Shown: positions 12,529-21,621, counted from the first letter of the stretch. The stretch is DNA of 64,000 nucleotides from Mycolicibacterium komossense (GCF_025822605.1 NZ_JACKTY010000047.1:1652-65651); one strand, 5' to 3'. Program-made: numbers and translations. Notes: generated by a model not told the origin, from the letters alone.

Positions 12529-13043
12529 CAGCGGCTCCCGGCAACGTCGACGCCAAGGATCCGGCCGGCCAGCGTCGCCGACAGATTGTCCACCGATGAC
12601 TGCAGCTCTGTCGCGGTGGCCTGACCCTGCTGGGCCAGTTCCGCATCTGCGCTACGCAATGTCGCAGCAACCTCTCCGCTGGCCTCGGCGCGTGACTCGT
12701 CGACGACCTTGCGGCCCTCGGTGCGAGCCTCGTCGCGGAGGGCTGATGCCTCACCGCGCGCGCCCGCCATCGCCTCGTCGTAGTCGGCCTGTGCGGCGGC
12801 AACCTGTTCGGCCGACTTCTTGTTGTCCGCTGCCGTCTTGGCCAGCATGGCTTCCCGTTCGGCCAACACCTTGCTGACCGGTGGCACAACCCACTTACCG
12901 ATCACGCCGAGCACGATCAGGAAGATGATGAGCACGACGAAGAAAGTGCCGTTGGGAACGAGGAAATTGCTCTGTCCCCCACCCTCTTCCGACGCGAGGA
13001 GGTTGATGCCGTCCGCCAGGACGGTTGTGCCGAAGTCACCCAT
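12528..13043 (-). CDS. atpF: ATP synthase F0 subunit b
   Basis: This subunit anchors the peripheral stalk in the membrane. The 171-residue product has a hydrophobic helix at about residues 30-52 (GTFFVVLIIFLIVLGVIGKW), followed by an Ala/Glu/Arg-rich coiled coil. Mycobacterial atpF pairs with the fused b-delta protein to form a heterodimeric stalk. It begins 9 bases after atpE and overlaps atpFH by 4 bases. Confidence 0.96.
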   Translation of the reverse strand: MGDFGTTVLADGINLLASEEGGGQSNFLVPNGTFFVVLIIFLIVLGVIGKWVVPPVSKVLAEREAMLAKTAADNKKSAEQVAAAQADYDEAMAGARGEASALRDEARTEGRKVVDESRAEASGEVAATLRSADAELAQQGQATATELQSSVDNLSATLAGRILGVDVAGSR

Positions 13044-13052
13044 ATCGCTGAA

Positions 13053-13298
13053 TTAGCCGACCGGGGTGGCGAACACGAACAGTGCCATGAATGCCAGGTT
13101 GATGAAGTACGCGGCCTCGACCAGACCGACCGTGATGAAGAACGGGGTGAACAGGCGACCCTGCGCCTCCGGCTGACGGGCGATACCGGAGATCAGAGCG
13201 TTACCGGCAATACCGTCACCGATACCGGCTCCGATGGCGCCGCCCGCCATGATCAGACCACCGCCGATGAGCGCGCCAGCAGCGATTGTGGGATCCAT
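13053..13298 (-). CDS. atpE: ATP synthase F0 subunit c
   Basis: This 81-residue double-helix hairpin forms the proton-driven rotor ring. The proton carrier is Glu61 (GLVEAAYF). The residues known to contact or determine bedaquiline susceptibility (Asp28, Glu61, Ala63, Ile66) all show the susceptible form. The loop RQPEAQGRLF contacts gamma/epsilon. The gene lies between atpB and atpF with short gaps. Confidence 0.98.
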   Translation of the reverse strand: MDPTIAAGALIGGGLIMAGGAIGAGIGDGIAGNALISGIARQPEAQGRLFTPFFITVGLVEAAYFINLAFMALFVFATPVG

Positions 13299-13361
13299 TC
13301 CTTGTCCTCCTTGATAACTGGTAGGGGTTCTACCAGGGCTTCTGGGTGGTACTTGTCGGTT

Positions 13362-14132
13362 CTAGTGGTTTGCGTGCTCGTCGTCGGCGTGATCGAGCTC
13401 CATTGACTGTCCGAAGTAGAGGATGGTCAACAGGGCGAAGATGAACGCCTGGATAAGGCCGACGAACAGATCGAAAGCTTTCCAGATCGCGTTGGGCGCC
13501 CACATGATGTACGCCGGGAAGAGCGCGATCAACGAGAGCATGATGCCGCCGGCGAAGATGTTGCCGAAAAGTCGCAGGGACAACGAGATCGGCTTGGCGA
13601 TCTCCTCGACCAGGTTGATCGGCGCCAGGAAGGCCACGTGCCCCTTGGCCAGCTTGATCGGATGACCGATGATGCCGCGCCGCCAGATGCCCGCCGTGTG
13701 ATAGGCGATGAACACGAACAGTGCGAGCGCCAGCACGAAGTTGATATCGCTTGCGGGTGGCTTCAGCAGCTCTGCGGTCTTGCCGTCGGAGTTGGTGTAC
13801 ATCACCGGCAACACCGACAGCCAGTTGGCGATCAGGATGAAGACGAACAACGCGACAGCCAGCGGCAGCACGAACGGCGCCACTTTCATGCCGATCGCAC
13901 TCTCGACCTGTCCCCGCAGCTGGACGGTGATGGCCTCGAAGAACAACTGGACCCCGCCGGGCACGCCGGTCGAGGTGACCTTGGCGCGCAGGAAGAAAGC
14001 CAAGCCGAGGACTATCACGGCCGTGATCGCGGTCGCGATGACCGTATCCACGTTTACGGTCATGCCGAACCACTGCTGCTGAATGTGGTGGCCGACCTCG
14101 ATCGCCGCCTCCGCGACGATTCGTTCACTCAT
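13362..14132 (-). CDS. atpB: ATP synthase F0 subunit a
   Basis: Subunit a provides the proton half-channels beside the c-ring. The 256-residue product has about five or six membrane helices, and the essential Arg sits in ISLSLRLFGNIFAGGIML. It follows the AtpI-like gene by only 7 bases and precedes atpE by 63. Confidence 0.97.
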   Translation of the reverse strand: MSERIVAEAAIEVGHHIQQQWFGMTVNVDTVIATAITAVIVLGLAFFLRAKVTSTGVPGGVQLFFEAITVQLRGQVESAIGMKVAPFVLPLAVALFVFILIANWLSVLPVMYTNSDGKTAELLKPPASDINFVLALALFVFIAYHTAGIWRRGIIGHPIKLAKGHVAFLAPINLVEEIAKPISLSLRLFGNIFAGGIMLSLIALFPAYIMWAPNAIWKAFDLFVGLIQAFIFALLTILYFGQSMELDHADDEHANH

Positions 14133-14139
14133 GGGCGAA

Positions 14140-14631
14140 TCAATCCTTCGGTGCTAATCCGTCGTTGGATGCAGTTGCTTGTTGTTCTGGTGTGGTGGGC
14201 TGGCCCGCCGGTTCTTCGTCTGCGCCCTCGCGCAGCTTCTTCAGGACCGGCAGCGATGTCGTCAAGACCAGGAGAACCTGGAACAGCGCCAGTCCGAAGA
14301 GGACGCCGAGACCCATCGGCCGGAAGATGAACGCGATGGCGAGGCCGACGGCGGTGATGACCAGCAATCTGGTGGCCGAGTTCAGCGCCATCTTCTTCTT
14401 GAGCGGATGGTCCCCGGCGGTGATCGAGTCGACAGCCCGTCGCACCAGAAGTGCGTTGAGCAGCCCGAGCCCGAGCCCGACGCCGAAGAAGACACCGAAC
14501 ATCACATGGCCGAGCAGTGCGGCCGCTCCGGTCGCGATAGCGGTGATGACTGCACAGATTGCGAACAGCCGGATTGGCCGGAAAGCTACGGAAGGAAACA
14601 CCAACGGCGCGTCCTGCGCTGGTGTCGTCAC
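14140..14631 (-). CDS. atpI: AtpI-like ATP synthase assembly protein
   Basis: This 163-residue protein has four hydrophobic segments (about residues 20-40, 43-62, 90-107 and 109-130) and a polar Gln/Thr/Pro-rich tail. Its position as first gene of the ATP synthase operon and its four-helix layout match the mycobacterial AtpI/Rv1303 protein, which is thought to help c-ring assembly or ion supply. The GTG start at 14631 is preceded by GAGGTGAGG, a good ribosome-binding site. Sequence identity to AtpI is weak, so the role is inferred mainly from context. Confidence 0.85.
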   Translation of the reverse strand: MTTPAQDAPLVFPSVAFRPIRLFAICAVITAIATGAAALLGHVMFGVFFGVGLGLGLLNALLVRRAVDSITAGDHPLKKKMALNSATRLLVITAVGLAIAFIFRPMGLGVLFGLALFQVLLVLTTSLPVLKKLREGADEEPAGQPTTPEQQATASNDGLAPKD

Positions 14632-14890
14632 TGCCTCACCTCAATCTTGCGGTCGCGAGATGTGCCCTCGCGATACGTCGTAGAACTGAAATGTTCCTGT
14701 GCGCGTCCGCCCTACCGTAACGGAGTACGAAAAGCATGCTGGAATCACCCAAGGGGTTGCTCCCTTTGTCGGTCGTTTATCCGTGCCGATCGACGGTGAA
14801 ACCGATCGCCCCGGGGGGCCGGCAACCCGCGAGGTTTTCGGGTTCTGCGTGTAACGTACCACATGGTAGGAGGCCCTAAACGGGCACCTA
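14632..14890 (-). promoter_or_regulatory. Intergenic region upstream of the ATP synthase operon
   Basis: This gap of 259 bases between wecA and atpI is the only sizeable non-coding space before the operon and probably holds its promoter. Several TAnnnT hexamers are visible on the minus strand, but none has a convincing -35 partner at 17-18 bases, so no promoter is assigned. A 99-codon open frame across it overlaps the end of wecA and looks spurious. Confidence 0.5.
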
Positions 14891-16114
14891 CTACTTACTG
14901 TCGTAAACGCCGTCTTCCGGTTCATCAAAGCGTCCGCCACCCCGCCTCAGCAGGGGTATCACCGTCACGATCCCGGCCACCACGATGGCCGCCAGCATGA
15001 CTGCTCCGGTGTATCGGGGATCGACGAAGATCGTGCTCGCGGCGCCGAACGCGACGATGCCAACCCATAGGTAGATCAGTAGCACCACCCGTCGATGCGA
15101 GTGGCCGATTTGGAGCAGTCGGTGGTGCAGATGCATCTTGTCCGGGCTGAACGGGCTGCGCCCGGCGCGGGTGCGGCGAACGATCGCCAGCAACATATCG
15201 AGTGCAGGCACGAAGAGCACTGCGACAACCAACAGGAACGGCGACAGCAGTGCGAAGACATCGCGGGCGCCGTAGGCGTTCTGCGAGATGGGGCCAGCCG
15301 CCGTCGTCGATGCAGCCGCCAGCATCAGGCCGATCAACATGGACCCCGAATCCCCCATGAAGATCTTCGCCCGATGGAAGTTGTGCGGCAGGAATCCCAG
15401 GCAGGCGCCGGCAAGCACCACCGAGATGATGGCGGGCGGGTAGAACAGCACGTCACCGCCGTGATCACGCAACAACCCGACGGAGAACACGCAGATCGCC
15501 AGCGCGGTGATGAGTCCGAGGCCCGCGGCGAGGCCGTCGAGTCCGTCGACGAAATTCATCGCGTTGACGATCGACACGGTCAGCGCCAGCGTGAGCAGGA
15601 TCGAGGACACCTGGTCCAGCACGATCGTGCCGACGCCACCGAATGGGATGTAGAGCACGCTCCACGCCACACCCATGGTGACCAGCACGCTCGCGGCGGT
15701 GATCTGACCGGCGAATTTCGTCAGGGCATCCAGCCCCCAGCGGTCATCGATCAGGCCGATCGCCATGATCAGACCGCCGGCGACGACAACGGCGGGCAAC
15801 CCGGTGGAGTAGATGAAGCCCCTGGTCAGTGCCGGCAGCTGCGAAGCCAGGAACACTGCGGCGGCGATGCCGAGGTATATCGCCAGCCCGCCCATCCGCG
15901 GGGTCGGCTGCACGTGCACGTCGCGGTCGCGGGGGTAGGCGAGCGCGCCGACCTTGGTGGCGAACACCCGCACCGAGCCGGTGGCGAAGTAAGTGATGAT
16001 CGCCGCGGTCAGGCCGACCAGTGCCAGCTCACGCAGAGGTACCCCGGCGCCGCGATCGGACAATGCGAGCAGGCCGCCGGCCAGGCTGTGGCTTCCGCTC
16101 AACACTGGATGCAC
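14891..16114 (-). CDS. wecA: WecA-type UDP-GlcNAc:decaprenyl-phosphate GlcNAc-1-phosphate transferase
   Basis: This multi-pass membrane enzyme loads GlcNAc-1-P onto decaprenyl phosphate, the first lipid-linked step in building the arabinogalactan linker. The 407-residue protein has about eleven hydrophobic segments, the catalytic loop IGLIDDRWGLD, NAMNFVDGLDGLAAG, and KIFMGDSGSMLIG. HLHHRLLQIGHSHRR is the carbohydrate-recognition loop of the family. The GTG at 16114 was chosen by similarity of the following AGGLLALSDRGAGVPLRE to relatives, although its ribosome-binding site is weak. Confidence 0.94.
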   Translation of the reverse strand: MHPVLSGSHSLAGGLLALSDRGAGVPLRELALVGLTAAIITYFATGSVRVFATKVGALAYPRDRDVHVQPTPRMGGLAIYLGIAAAVFLASQLPALTRGFIYSTGLPAVVVAGGLIMAIGLIDDRWGLDALTKFAGQITAASVLVTMGVAWSVLYIPFGGVGTIVLDQVSSILLTLALTVSIVNAMNFVDGLDGLAAGLGLITALAICVFSVGLLRDHGGDVLFYPPAIISVVLAGACLGFLPHNFHRAKIFMGDSGSMLIGLMLAAASTTAAGPISQNAYGARDVFALLSPFLLVVAVLFVPALDMLLAIVRRTRAGRSPFSPDKMHLHHRLLQIGHSHRRVVLLIYLWVGIVAFGAASTIFVDPRYTGAVMLAAIVVAGIVTVIPLLRRGGGRFDEPEDGVYDSK

Positions 16115-16156
16115 CGTACTGGACCAATCTGTGACTGAGGCGGACTTGACGGGTGG

Positions 16157-16810
16157 TCAGTTGACCAGTGCACCGGGCTCGATACCGAGTACCGAGCCGA
16201 TCTGCTCAGCCGAGACGGGGCCGGTCCGCAGGATCTTCGGCGCCGGACCGGTCAGGTCGACGATCGTCGAGGCAGCCTGCTTGGCGGCCGGGCCGCCGTC
16301 GAGGTAGACCTGCACGAGATCGCCGAGTTGATGGCGGGCGTCCTCGGCGGTGACCGCCGCGGGTCGACCGGAGATGTTGGCGCTGGACACGGCCATCGGC
16401 CCGACTTCCCGCAGGATTTCGATCGCGACCGGATGCAGCGGCATCCGCAGCATCACGGTTCCGTTGGCGTCGCCGAGATCCCACTGCAGCGACGGTGCCT
16501 GGTGGACCACCAGGCTCAGCGCACCGGGCCAGAAGGCGCGGATCAGCTCGCGGGCACCCTGCGGAACGGTATAGACCAGCCCGTCGATGGTGTGCCAAGA
16601 GCCGACCAGTACCGGCACCGGCATATCCCGGCCGCGCCCCTTGGCGGCCAGCAGTGCGGCGACGGCGGAGCTGTCGAACGCGTCGGCGCCCAGACCGTAG
16701 ACCGTGTCGGTCGGCAGCACCACCAGCTGGCCACCCTTGGCCGCGCTGATCGCCGAGGAGATACCGACGCTGCGCTGTTGCGGATCACCGCAGTCAAACA
16801 CCTGGCTCAT
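16157..16810 (-). CDS. L-threonylcarbamoyladenylate synthase (Sua5/YrdC family)
   Basis: The enzyme makes threonylcarbamoyl-AMP from Thr, bicarbonate and ATP for t6A37 modification of ANN-decoding tRNAs. The 217-residue product has the YrdC signatures GGQLVVLPTDTVYGLGADA and RMPLHPVAIEIL, with GPMAVSSANISGRPA near the C-terminal side. The ATG at 16810 (MSQVFDCGD) overlaps the end of prmC by 17 bases. A long open extension upstream is the antisense-free shadow of prmC and has no family similarity. It is co-transcribed with prfA and prmC. Confidence 0.94.
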   Translation of the reverse strand: MSQVFDCGDPQQRSVGISSAISAAKGGQLVVLPTDTVYGLGADAFDSSAVAALLAAKGRGRDMPVPVLVGSWHTIDGLVYTVPQGARELIRAFWPGALSLVVHQAPSLQWDLGDANGTVMLRMPLHPVAIEILREVGPMAVSSANISGRPAAVTAEDARHQLGDLVQVYLDGGPAAKQAASTIVDLTGPAPKILRTGPVSAEQIGSVLGIEPGALVN

Positions 16811-17690
16811 CGGCGCTCCTCGTGGCAGTGACGAACCGTGGCCGGCCCGCCAGATCGTGTCGTGGTTCAATGTTCTCGAAAAGCCCTGTTGCGGAAAACA
16901 ATTCGACAGTCTGAGACGACGTCGTGTCGTCGTGTTCGACTGCGATGCGCCCGCCGGGCCGCAACCAGCGGGCCGCCAGCCCGACGATCGCGGTGACGAC
17001 CGCCATACCGTCGGGACCGCCGAACAGGGCGTGGTGCGGATCATGATCGGCGACTTCCGGATCCAGCTGCGCGCCGGCGGGAATATAGGGCGGGTTGGCG
17101 ACGATGAGGTCGACGCGACCGTCGAGCTCGGGCAACAGAGCTGGCGCCGTGACATCGGCTTCGACGAATCGCAGGCCGCTGCCCTTCGCATAGACGTGGG
17201 CGTTGCGTCGGGCGTAGCTCAGCGCAGCTGCGGAATCGTCGATGGCCAGCACCGTCGCATCGGGCCAGTTTCTGGCCAGCGACACCGCCAGCGCGCCTGA
17301 TCCCGTGCACAGGTCCACCACCAGTGGCTTAGCTGGAAGTTGTTGTCGAGCAACCGCTTTGAAGGCCCACTCGAGCAGCGACTCGGTCTCCGGGCGCGGG
17401 ATGAAAACGCCCGGGCCGACGTGCAGCATCAGCGGTCCGAACGGCGCCGTCCCGGTCAGGTGCTGCAGCGGGACGCGGCGCGACCGGGCGTCGACGAGCT
17501 CCCGGTAGCGGGCGAAGAACTCCTCGCCGGGGGTGTCGATGAACGCCAACAGACCGCGTTCGACGCCGAGCAGGTGAGCAGCGAGCTCCTCGGCATCGAT
17601 TCTTGCGGAGTCGATCCCGGCATCGGCCAGTGTTGCCGTCGCCTCGGCGATCGCATTCCTCAAGGCTTCACGCACCGCCTGTGCCGCCAT
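16794..17690 (-). CDS. prmC: Peptide chain release factor N5-glutamine methyltransferase PrmC (HemK)
   Basis: PrmC methylates the Gln of the GGQ motif of release factors using S-adenosylmethionine. The 298-residue product has an N-terminal helical substrate-binding domain, the SAM site VVDLCTGSGALAVSLA and the catalytic NPPY near residues 198-201 (DLIVANPPYIPAG). The ATG at 17690 shares its A with the TGA stop of prfA, the release factor it modifies. This fits translational coupling. Confidence 0.96.
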   Translation of the reverse strand: MAAQAVREALRNAIAEATATLADAGIDSARIDAEELAAHLLGVERGLLAFIDTPGEEFFARYRELVDARSRRVPLQHLTGTAPFGPLMLHVGPGVFIPRPETESLLEWAFKAVARQQLPAKPLVVDLCTGSGALAVSLARNWPDATVLAIDDSAAALSYARRNAHVYAKGSGLRFVEADVTAPALLPELDGRVDLIVANPPYIPAGAQLDPEVADHDPHHALFGGPDGMAVVTAIVGLAARWLRPGGRIAVEHDDTTSSQTVELFSATGLFENIEPRHDLAGRPRFVTATRSADEPGV

Positions 17691-18763
17691 CACGCCTGCT
17701 GAAGCCGGGTTTGCTTATCTGCTGCACCCAGCGCGTCGAGCAGCGCATCCATATCGCCGTCGAGAATCTGGTCGAGGTTGTGCGCCTTGAAGCCGATCCG
17801 ATGATCGGTCAGGCGGTTCTCCGGGAAGTTGTAGGTGCGGATCCGCTCACTGCGGTCGACGGTGCGGATCTGGCTGGCCCGATCAGCGGAGGCATCGGCC
17901 GAGGCCTGCTCTTCGGCCAGTGCCTGCAGCCGCGCCGCCAGCACGATCATCGCGCGGGCCTTGTTCTGCAGCTGGGAGCGCTCGTTCTGACAGGTCACGA
18001 CGATCCCGGTGGGAAGGTGGGTGATGCGGACCGCCGAGTCGGTGGTATTGACACCTTGACCGCCCTTCCCCGAGCTGCGGTACACGTCGATCCGTAGGTC
18101 GGACTCGTCGATCTGCACGGCCTCGACGTCTTCAGGCTCCGGGTAGACCAAGACGCCGGCCGCGGAGGTATGCACGCGGCCCTGCGATTCGGTGACCGGC
18201 ACCCGCTGCACGCGGTGTACGCCGCCCTCGAATTTCAGTCGGGACCAGACACCGTCGGCCGTATCGCCCTTTCTGGTGATGGACAGCGTGGCTTCCTTGT
18301 AGCCGCCCAGGTCGGAGAACGTCTCGTCGAGCACGGAGACCTTCCAGCCGTGGCGTTCTGCGTACCGGATGTACATGCGGGCCAGGTCGGCCGCGAAGAG
18401 GGCGGATTCTTCACCGCCCTCGCCGGACTTGACCTCAAGGACGACGTCGTCGGGATCATGCGGATCGCGGGGGGCCAGCATGTCGGTCAGCAGGTTGTCG
18501 AGTTCGGCAACCCGGGGCTCCAGCTCGGCCACTTCGGCGGCGAACGAGTCGTCTTCGTCGGCCAGCTCGCGGGCAGCGTCGAGATCGCCGCGGGCGGCTT
18601 CGAGTCTGCGGTAGGCCGCGATGATGGGCCCCAACTGGGCGAACCGGCGCGCGACCTTGCGCGCGTTGGACGCGTCGGAGTGCAGTTCCGGGTCGGACAG
18701 CTGACGTTCGAGGTCAGCATGCTCGACGAGGAGCGCATCGATCGCTGTCGCGCTCTGCGTCAT
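17690..18763 (-). CDS. prfA: Peptide chain release factor 1
   Basis: RF1 recognises UAA and UAG stop codons and triggers peptide release. The 357-residue protein contains the catalytic GGQ near residue 231 (SSGKGGQGVNTTDSAVR), an RF1-type N-terminal helical domain, and EGGEESALFAADL in domain 2. It lies 109 bases downstream of rpmE and is followed by prmC in a TGATG overlap. Confidence 0.97.
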   Translation of the reverse strand: MTQSATAIDALLVEHADLERQLSDPELHSDASNARKVARRFAQLGPIIAAYRRLEAARGDLDAARELADEDDSFAAEVAELEPRVAELDNLLTDMLAPRDPHDPDDVVLEVKSGEGGEESALFAADLARMYIRYAERHGWKVSVLDETFSDLGGYKEATLSITRKGDTADGVWSRLKFEGGVHRVQRVPVTESQGRVHTSAAGVLVYPEPEDVEAVQIDESDLRIDVYRSSGKGGQGVNTTDSAVRITHLPTGIVVTCQNERSQLQNKARAMIVLAARLQALAEEQASADASADRASQIRTVDRSERIRTYNFPENRLTDHRIGFKAHNLDQILDGDMDALLDALGAADKQTRLQQA

Positions 18764-18872
18764 GACATCCCTCCTCGGCTCATCGACTACCGACTCGCCC
18801 TACCAACAGCTGAACACAAAACCGGCGCCCGGCCTGCGCGAATCGCGACAGGATCGGGCGCCGGCAGTGCAA

Positions 18873-19106
18873 CTACTTGTCGGCCGCCGAATCGGCGGTC
18901 TTGCGCTTTCCGTAACGCTTCTCGAAGCGCGCAACGCGGCCGCCGCTATCGAGGATCTTCTGCTTGCCGGTGTAGAACGGGTGGCACTGCGAGCACACCT
19001 CGACCGTGATCTGGCCGTTTTCCTTGGTGCTGCGAGTGGTGAATGTGCTGCCGCAACCGCAGACCACGGTGGTCTCGTTGTAGGCAGGATGAATACCGGT
19101 TTTCAT
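18873..19106 (-). CDS. rpmE: 50S ribosomal protein L31 (zinc-binding C+ form)
   Basis: This 77-residue ribosomal protein has four cysteines, Cys16, Cys18, Cys38 and Cys41 (VCGCG and CSQCHPFYTGKQ). They make it the zinc-containing form rather than the zinc-independent paralogue made under zinc starvation. The basic tail GRVARFEKRYGKRK is typical. It opens the rpmE-prfA-prmC-sua5-wecA gene string. Confidence 0.97.
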   Translation of the reverse strand: MKTGIHPAYNETTVVCGCGSTFTTRSTKENGQITVEVCSQCHPFYTGKQKILDSGGRVARFEKRYGKRKTADSAADK

Positions 19107-19195
19107 GGTGTCCTCTTCGATCGTCGGCCGCCGGGTCGCCCACTCCTGACCTGGATATTTGGGCGTGAACCGGAACCTGAGGTGGTCGGCGGTCC

Positions 19196-19225
19196 ATTAT
19201 GCCAGGTCAGCCGCCATCTTCCTAA
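19196..19225 (-). promoter_or_regulatory. Candidate promoter for rpmE
   Basis: On the minus strand TTAGGA (19225-19220) is separated by 18 bases from CATAAT (19201-19196), which is a good -10 box. It lies 90 bases before the rpmE start and downstream of the acyl-CoA ligase stop. The -35 is weak. Confidence 0.4.
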
Positions 19226-19243
19226 ACACGTCTGCCAGGTGGG

Positions 19244-20821
19244 CTATTCCTGCGACGTATAGACCTGCGCGCGACCCTGGCGCGTCCACCGCAGACCGCC
19301 GGCCGGGCTGGCTCCCGCGGCGATCAGTTCACGCTTGACCACCTTGTTGGTCGCGGTCGACGGCAGGTCGTCGGTAATCCAGACATGACGCGGCCAGGCC
19401 TTCGGCGAGAGGTCGGACTGGGCGGCCAGAAACTCACCGAAGTCGCCCGGCGTCAGCTCGGCACCGTCGCGTAGCACGAGGGCAGCCATGATCTGGTCCC
19501 CGACGGTCTCATCCGGCACCGGATAGACGGCGACCCTGTTGATCGCGTCGTGCCGCAGCAGGATCCGTTCGATGGGAGCCGAGGTCATGTTCTCGCCATC
19601 GACGCGCATCCAGTCCGCAGTGCGACCGGCGAGGTAGATCCAGCCATCCGAGTCGCGGTAGGCCAGATCGCCGGACCAGTACATTCCGTTGCGCAGCCGA
19701 TCGTCGGTCGCGGACTTGTCTTTGTAGTAACCCTGGAACAGCCCGGCACCGGTGGTGTTGACCAATTCACCGATGGCCTTGTCTGCGTTGACGAGTGCCC
19801 CGGCGGCGTCGAATTCGGCCGTCGGACATTCCGCGACGGTCTCGGGGTCGTAGATGGCGACACCGGGGAAGCCCTTCCCGACCGAACCCAGGGGGCAGTT
19901 GTCCTCCCTGGTGACGATGACCGCCCCCTCCGTCGAGCCGAAACCGTCCCACACCGCACAACCGAAGCGCCGGCCGAATTCGGTGATATCGCGGTCGCTG
20001 GCCTCATTGCCGAACGCCACCCGAAGCGGGTTGTCGGCATCCTCGGGGTGTTCCGGGGTGGCCAGTACGTAGGCCAGTGGCTTCCCGACGTAGTTCATGT
20101 ATGTCGCGCCGTAGCGGCGCAGGTCCCCGACGAGCCCGGTGGCGGAGAACGACGCCGGCGCCATCGCCGCCCCCGCGCCGACGGCGACAGCCCAGCCGGC
20201 CAGCAACGCGTTCGAGTGGAACAGCGGCATCGAGAGGTAGCAGACGTCGTCGGCGGTGATGGCGAATCGCTGGACCAGCGCGAGACCCGCGAACAGCACC
20301 GTCAGGTGCGCAACCTGGACCGCCTTGGGATCTCCACTGGTGCCGGAGGTGAAGATCATCATGAAGGTGTCGGTTGGCCCGACTTCTCGGTGCGGTAGGA
20401 GGTGACCGGCCTGCGCGAGCAGCTCCACCCACTCCGGCGACGAGACGTCGATGACGCGCACACCGGGCAGGTCGAGGTCGGCGACCAGGTGGCGGTGGGC
20501 CGCGTCGGTGAGCAGGATCTGACAGTCCGCGTGCAGGATGTCACGCGCGAGAGCGGCGCCCCTGCGGGTGTTGTTGATCCCGCAGAGCACGTATCCGCCC
20601 AGCCCGGCCGCGGCCATGGCGGTCAGCATGTCCGGCGTGTTGCCCAACAACACGCCGATGTGCACCGGCCGCTGCGGGTCGACGAGCTGCAGGAGCGCGG
20701 CGGCCTCAGTGGTGGCTTCGGCCAGATGTTCGCGCCAGGTCCACTGCCGGTCACCGAATCGCACCGCAGGACCGGTGTCCGTCGACCGTTCCCGTAACAG
20801 TTGCTGGATTGTTTCCGCCAC
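19244..20821 (-). CDS. Fatty-acyl-CoA synthetase / AMP-dependent ligase (FadD-type)
   Basis: This adenylate-forming enzyme should activate a carboxylic acid, probably a fatty or steroid-type acid, to its CoA thioester. The roughly 525-residue protein has the nucleotide loop FTSGTSGDPKAV (about residues 157-168) and the adenine-binding WDGFGSTEG. The hinge and acceptor motifs are YWSGDLAYRDSDGWIYLAGR and the catalytic C-terminal Lys region TNKVVKREL. The substrate cannot be read from sequence. The GTG at 20821 (VAETIQQLLRERS) is preferred, and another GTG at 20851 is in frame. It is divergent from a TetR gene, a usual repressor-target pair, and the block is inserted between rpmE and rho. Confidence 0.88.
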   Translation of the reverse strand: MAETIQQLLRERSTDTGPAVRFGDRQWTWREHLAEATTEAAALLQLVDPQRPVHIGVLLGNTPDMLTAMAAAGLGGYVLCGINNTRRGAALARDILHADCQILLTDAAHRHLVADLDLPGVRVIDVSSPEWVELLAQAGHLLPHREVGPTDTFMMIFTSGTSGDPKAVQVAHLTVLFAGLALVQRFAITADDVCYLSMPLFHSNALLAGWAVAVGAGAAMAPASFSATGLVGDLRRYGATYMNYVGKPLAYVLATPEHPEDADNPLRVAFGNEASDRDITEFGRRFGCAVWDGFGSTEGAVIVTREDNCPLGSVGKGFPGVAIYDPETVAECPTAEFDAAGALVNADKAIGELVNTTGAGLFQGYYKDKSATDDRLRNGMYWSGDLAYRDSDGWIYLAGRTADWMRVDGENMTSAPIERILLRHDAINRVAVYPVPDETVGDQIMAALVLRDGAELTPGDFGEFLAAQSDLSPKAWPRHVWITDDLPSTATNKVVKRELIAAGASPAGGLRWTRQGRAQVYTSQE

Positions 20822-20994
20822 TGATCGCACCCGCCTCGTCTGCCGATCCACCCGGAGTGAACAAAATATTAGATCTGTCTACCAACCTACGTACTCATCG
20901 ACCCCCTGATGCGGCCGGCATTCTGCGAAGATGTTCTCCGACCCGACCGAACAGTGACAGCCAAAACACGAAAGATGGAAACGGAAACACCACG
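20822..20994. promoter_or_regulatory. Divergent control region between acyl-CoA ligase and TetR gene
   Basis: This 173-base region must carry both promoters. It is unusually AT-rich around 20861-20881 and includes the imperfect inverted repeat TAGATCTGTCTA at 20870-20881, a possible TetR operator. Promoter hexamers could not be assigned with confidence. Confidence 0.4.
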
Positions 20995-21621
20995 GTGACC
21001 GCTGGCCCAGACACCCAATCCCGCACCGGGACGCCCGACACGGCTAACAAGTCTGTCCGCGAGCGACTGATCGACGCCGCCGAGGTGTGCCTGCGCACCA
21101 AGGGCATTCGGGCCACGACGGTCTCCGAGGTCGCCGAGGTCGCCGGGGTTTCGCGCGGCTGGTTGTACCGCCACTTCCCCGACAAGGCAGCACTTCTCGG
21201 TGCGGCGATCGTCCGGCTCAACGACGCCTACTGGGGTGAGTCCCACGCGATGCTCGCCGAGGTCAACGGCCTGGCTGAACAGATTGCGGCCGGCGTGAAG
21301 CTGGGCAGGACCGCCTACGACTCCCCCGGCGCCATCATCATGAAGCTGCGCCGCGACGAGCCCGAAGAATTCGCGGCGTGTGCCGGCGCCGGCGTGCAGG
21401 GACTGGTGCCCGACCTCGGCGCCTTCTGGCAGCCGTATCTTCTGGCGGCGCAGGAACGCGGCGAGATCAAGGTTCACGACATGACAGAGGCGTCGGAGTG
21501 GGTGGCGCGCAGCCTGCTCAGCGTGGCCACCGTGCCCGGCAACACCCTCGACCCGGATGACACCACCGCAGTGGTGCGCTACTTGAAGCAGTACGTGATG
21601 CCTGGACTCATCCAGGGCTGA
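20995..21621 (+). CDS. TetR-family transcriptional regulator
   Basis: This 208-residue protein has an N-terminal TetR DNA-binding domain (RERLIDAAEVCLRTKGIRA, then VSEVAEVAGVSRGWLYRHFP, residues about 22-65) and a C-terminal ligand domain rich in Ala and Glu. The GTG start at 20995 leaves a short polar tail before the HTH. The upstream open extension runs into the divergent promoter region. It probably represses the adjacent acyl-CoA ligase and itself, with an acyl-CoA or fatty acid as a plausible effector, which is inference. Its end is 6 bases from the convergent MarR gene. Confidence 0.88.
   Translation: MTAGPDTQSRTGTPDTANKSVRERLIDAAEVCLRTKGIRATTVSEVAEVAGVSRGWLYRHFPDKAALLGAAIVRLNDAYWGESHAMLAEVNGLAEQIAAGVKLGRTAYDSPGAIIMKLRRDEPEEFAACAGAGVQGLVPDLGAFWQPYLLAAQERGEIKVHDMTEASEWVARSLLSVATVPGNTLDPDDTTAVVRYLKQYVMPGLIQG

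Noticed and set aside
14641..14940. 99-codon minus-strand frame between atpI and wecA
   Set aside because: It overlaps the end of wecA, has no recognisable domain and lies in the likely promoter region of the ATP synthase operon.
16811..17191. N-terminal extension of the Sua5-family frame
   Set aside because: It overlaps prmC in another frame and shows no YrdC similarity before MSQVFDCGD.
20870..20881. TAGATCTGTCTA as a TAGAC-N6-GTCTA operator
   Set aside because: Only the right half matches. It does not fit the full spacing, so it is kept only as a weak candidate TetR site.
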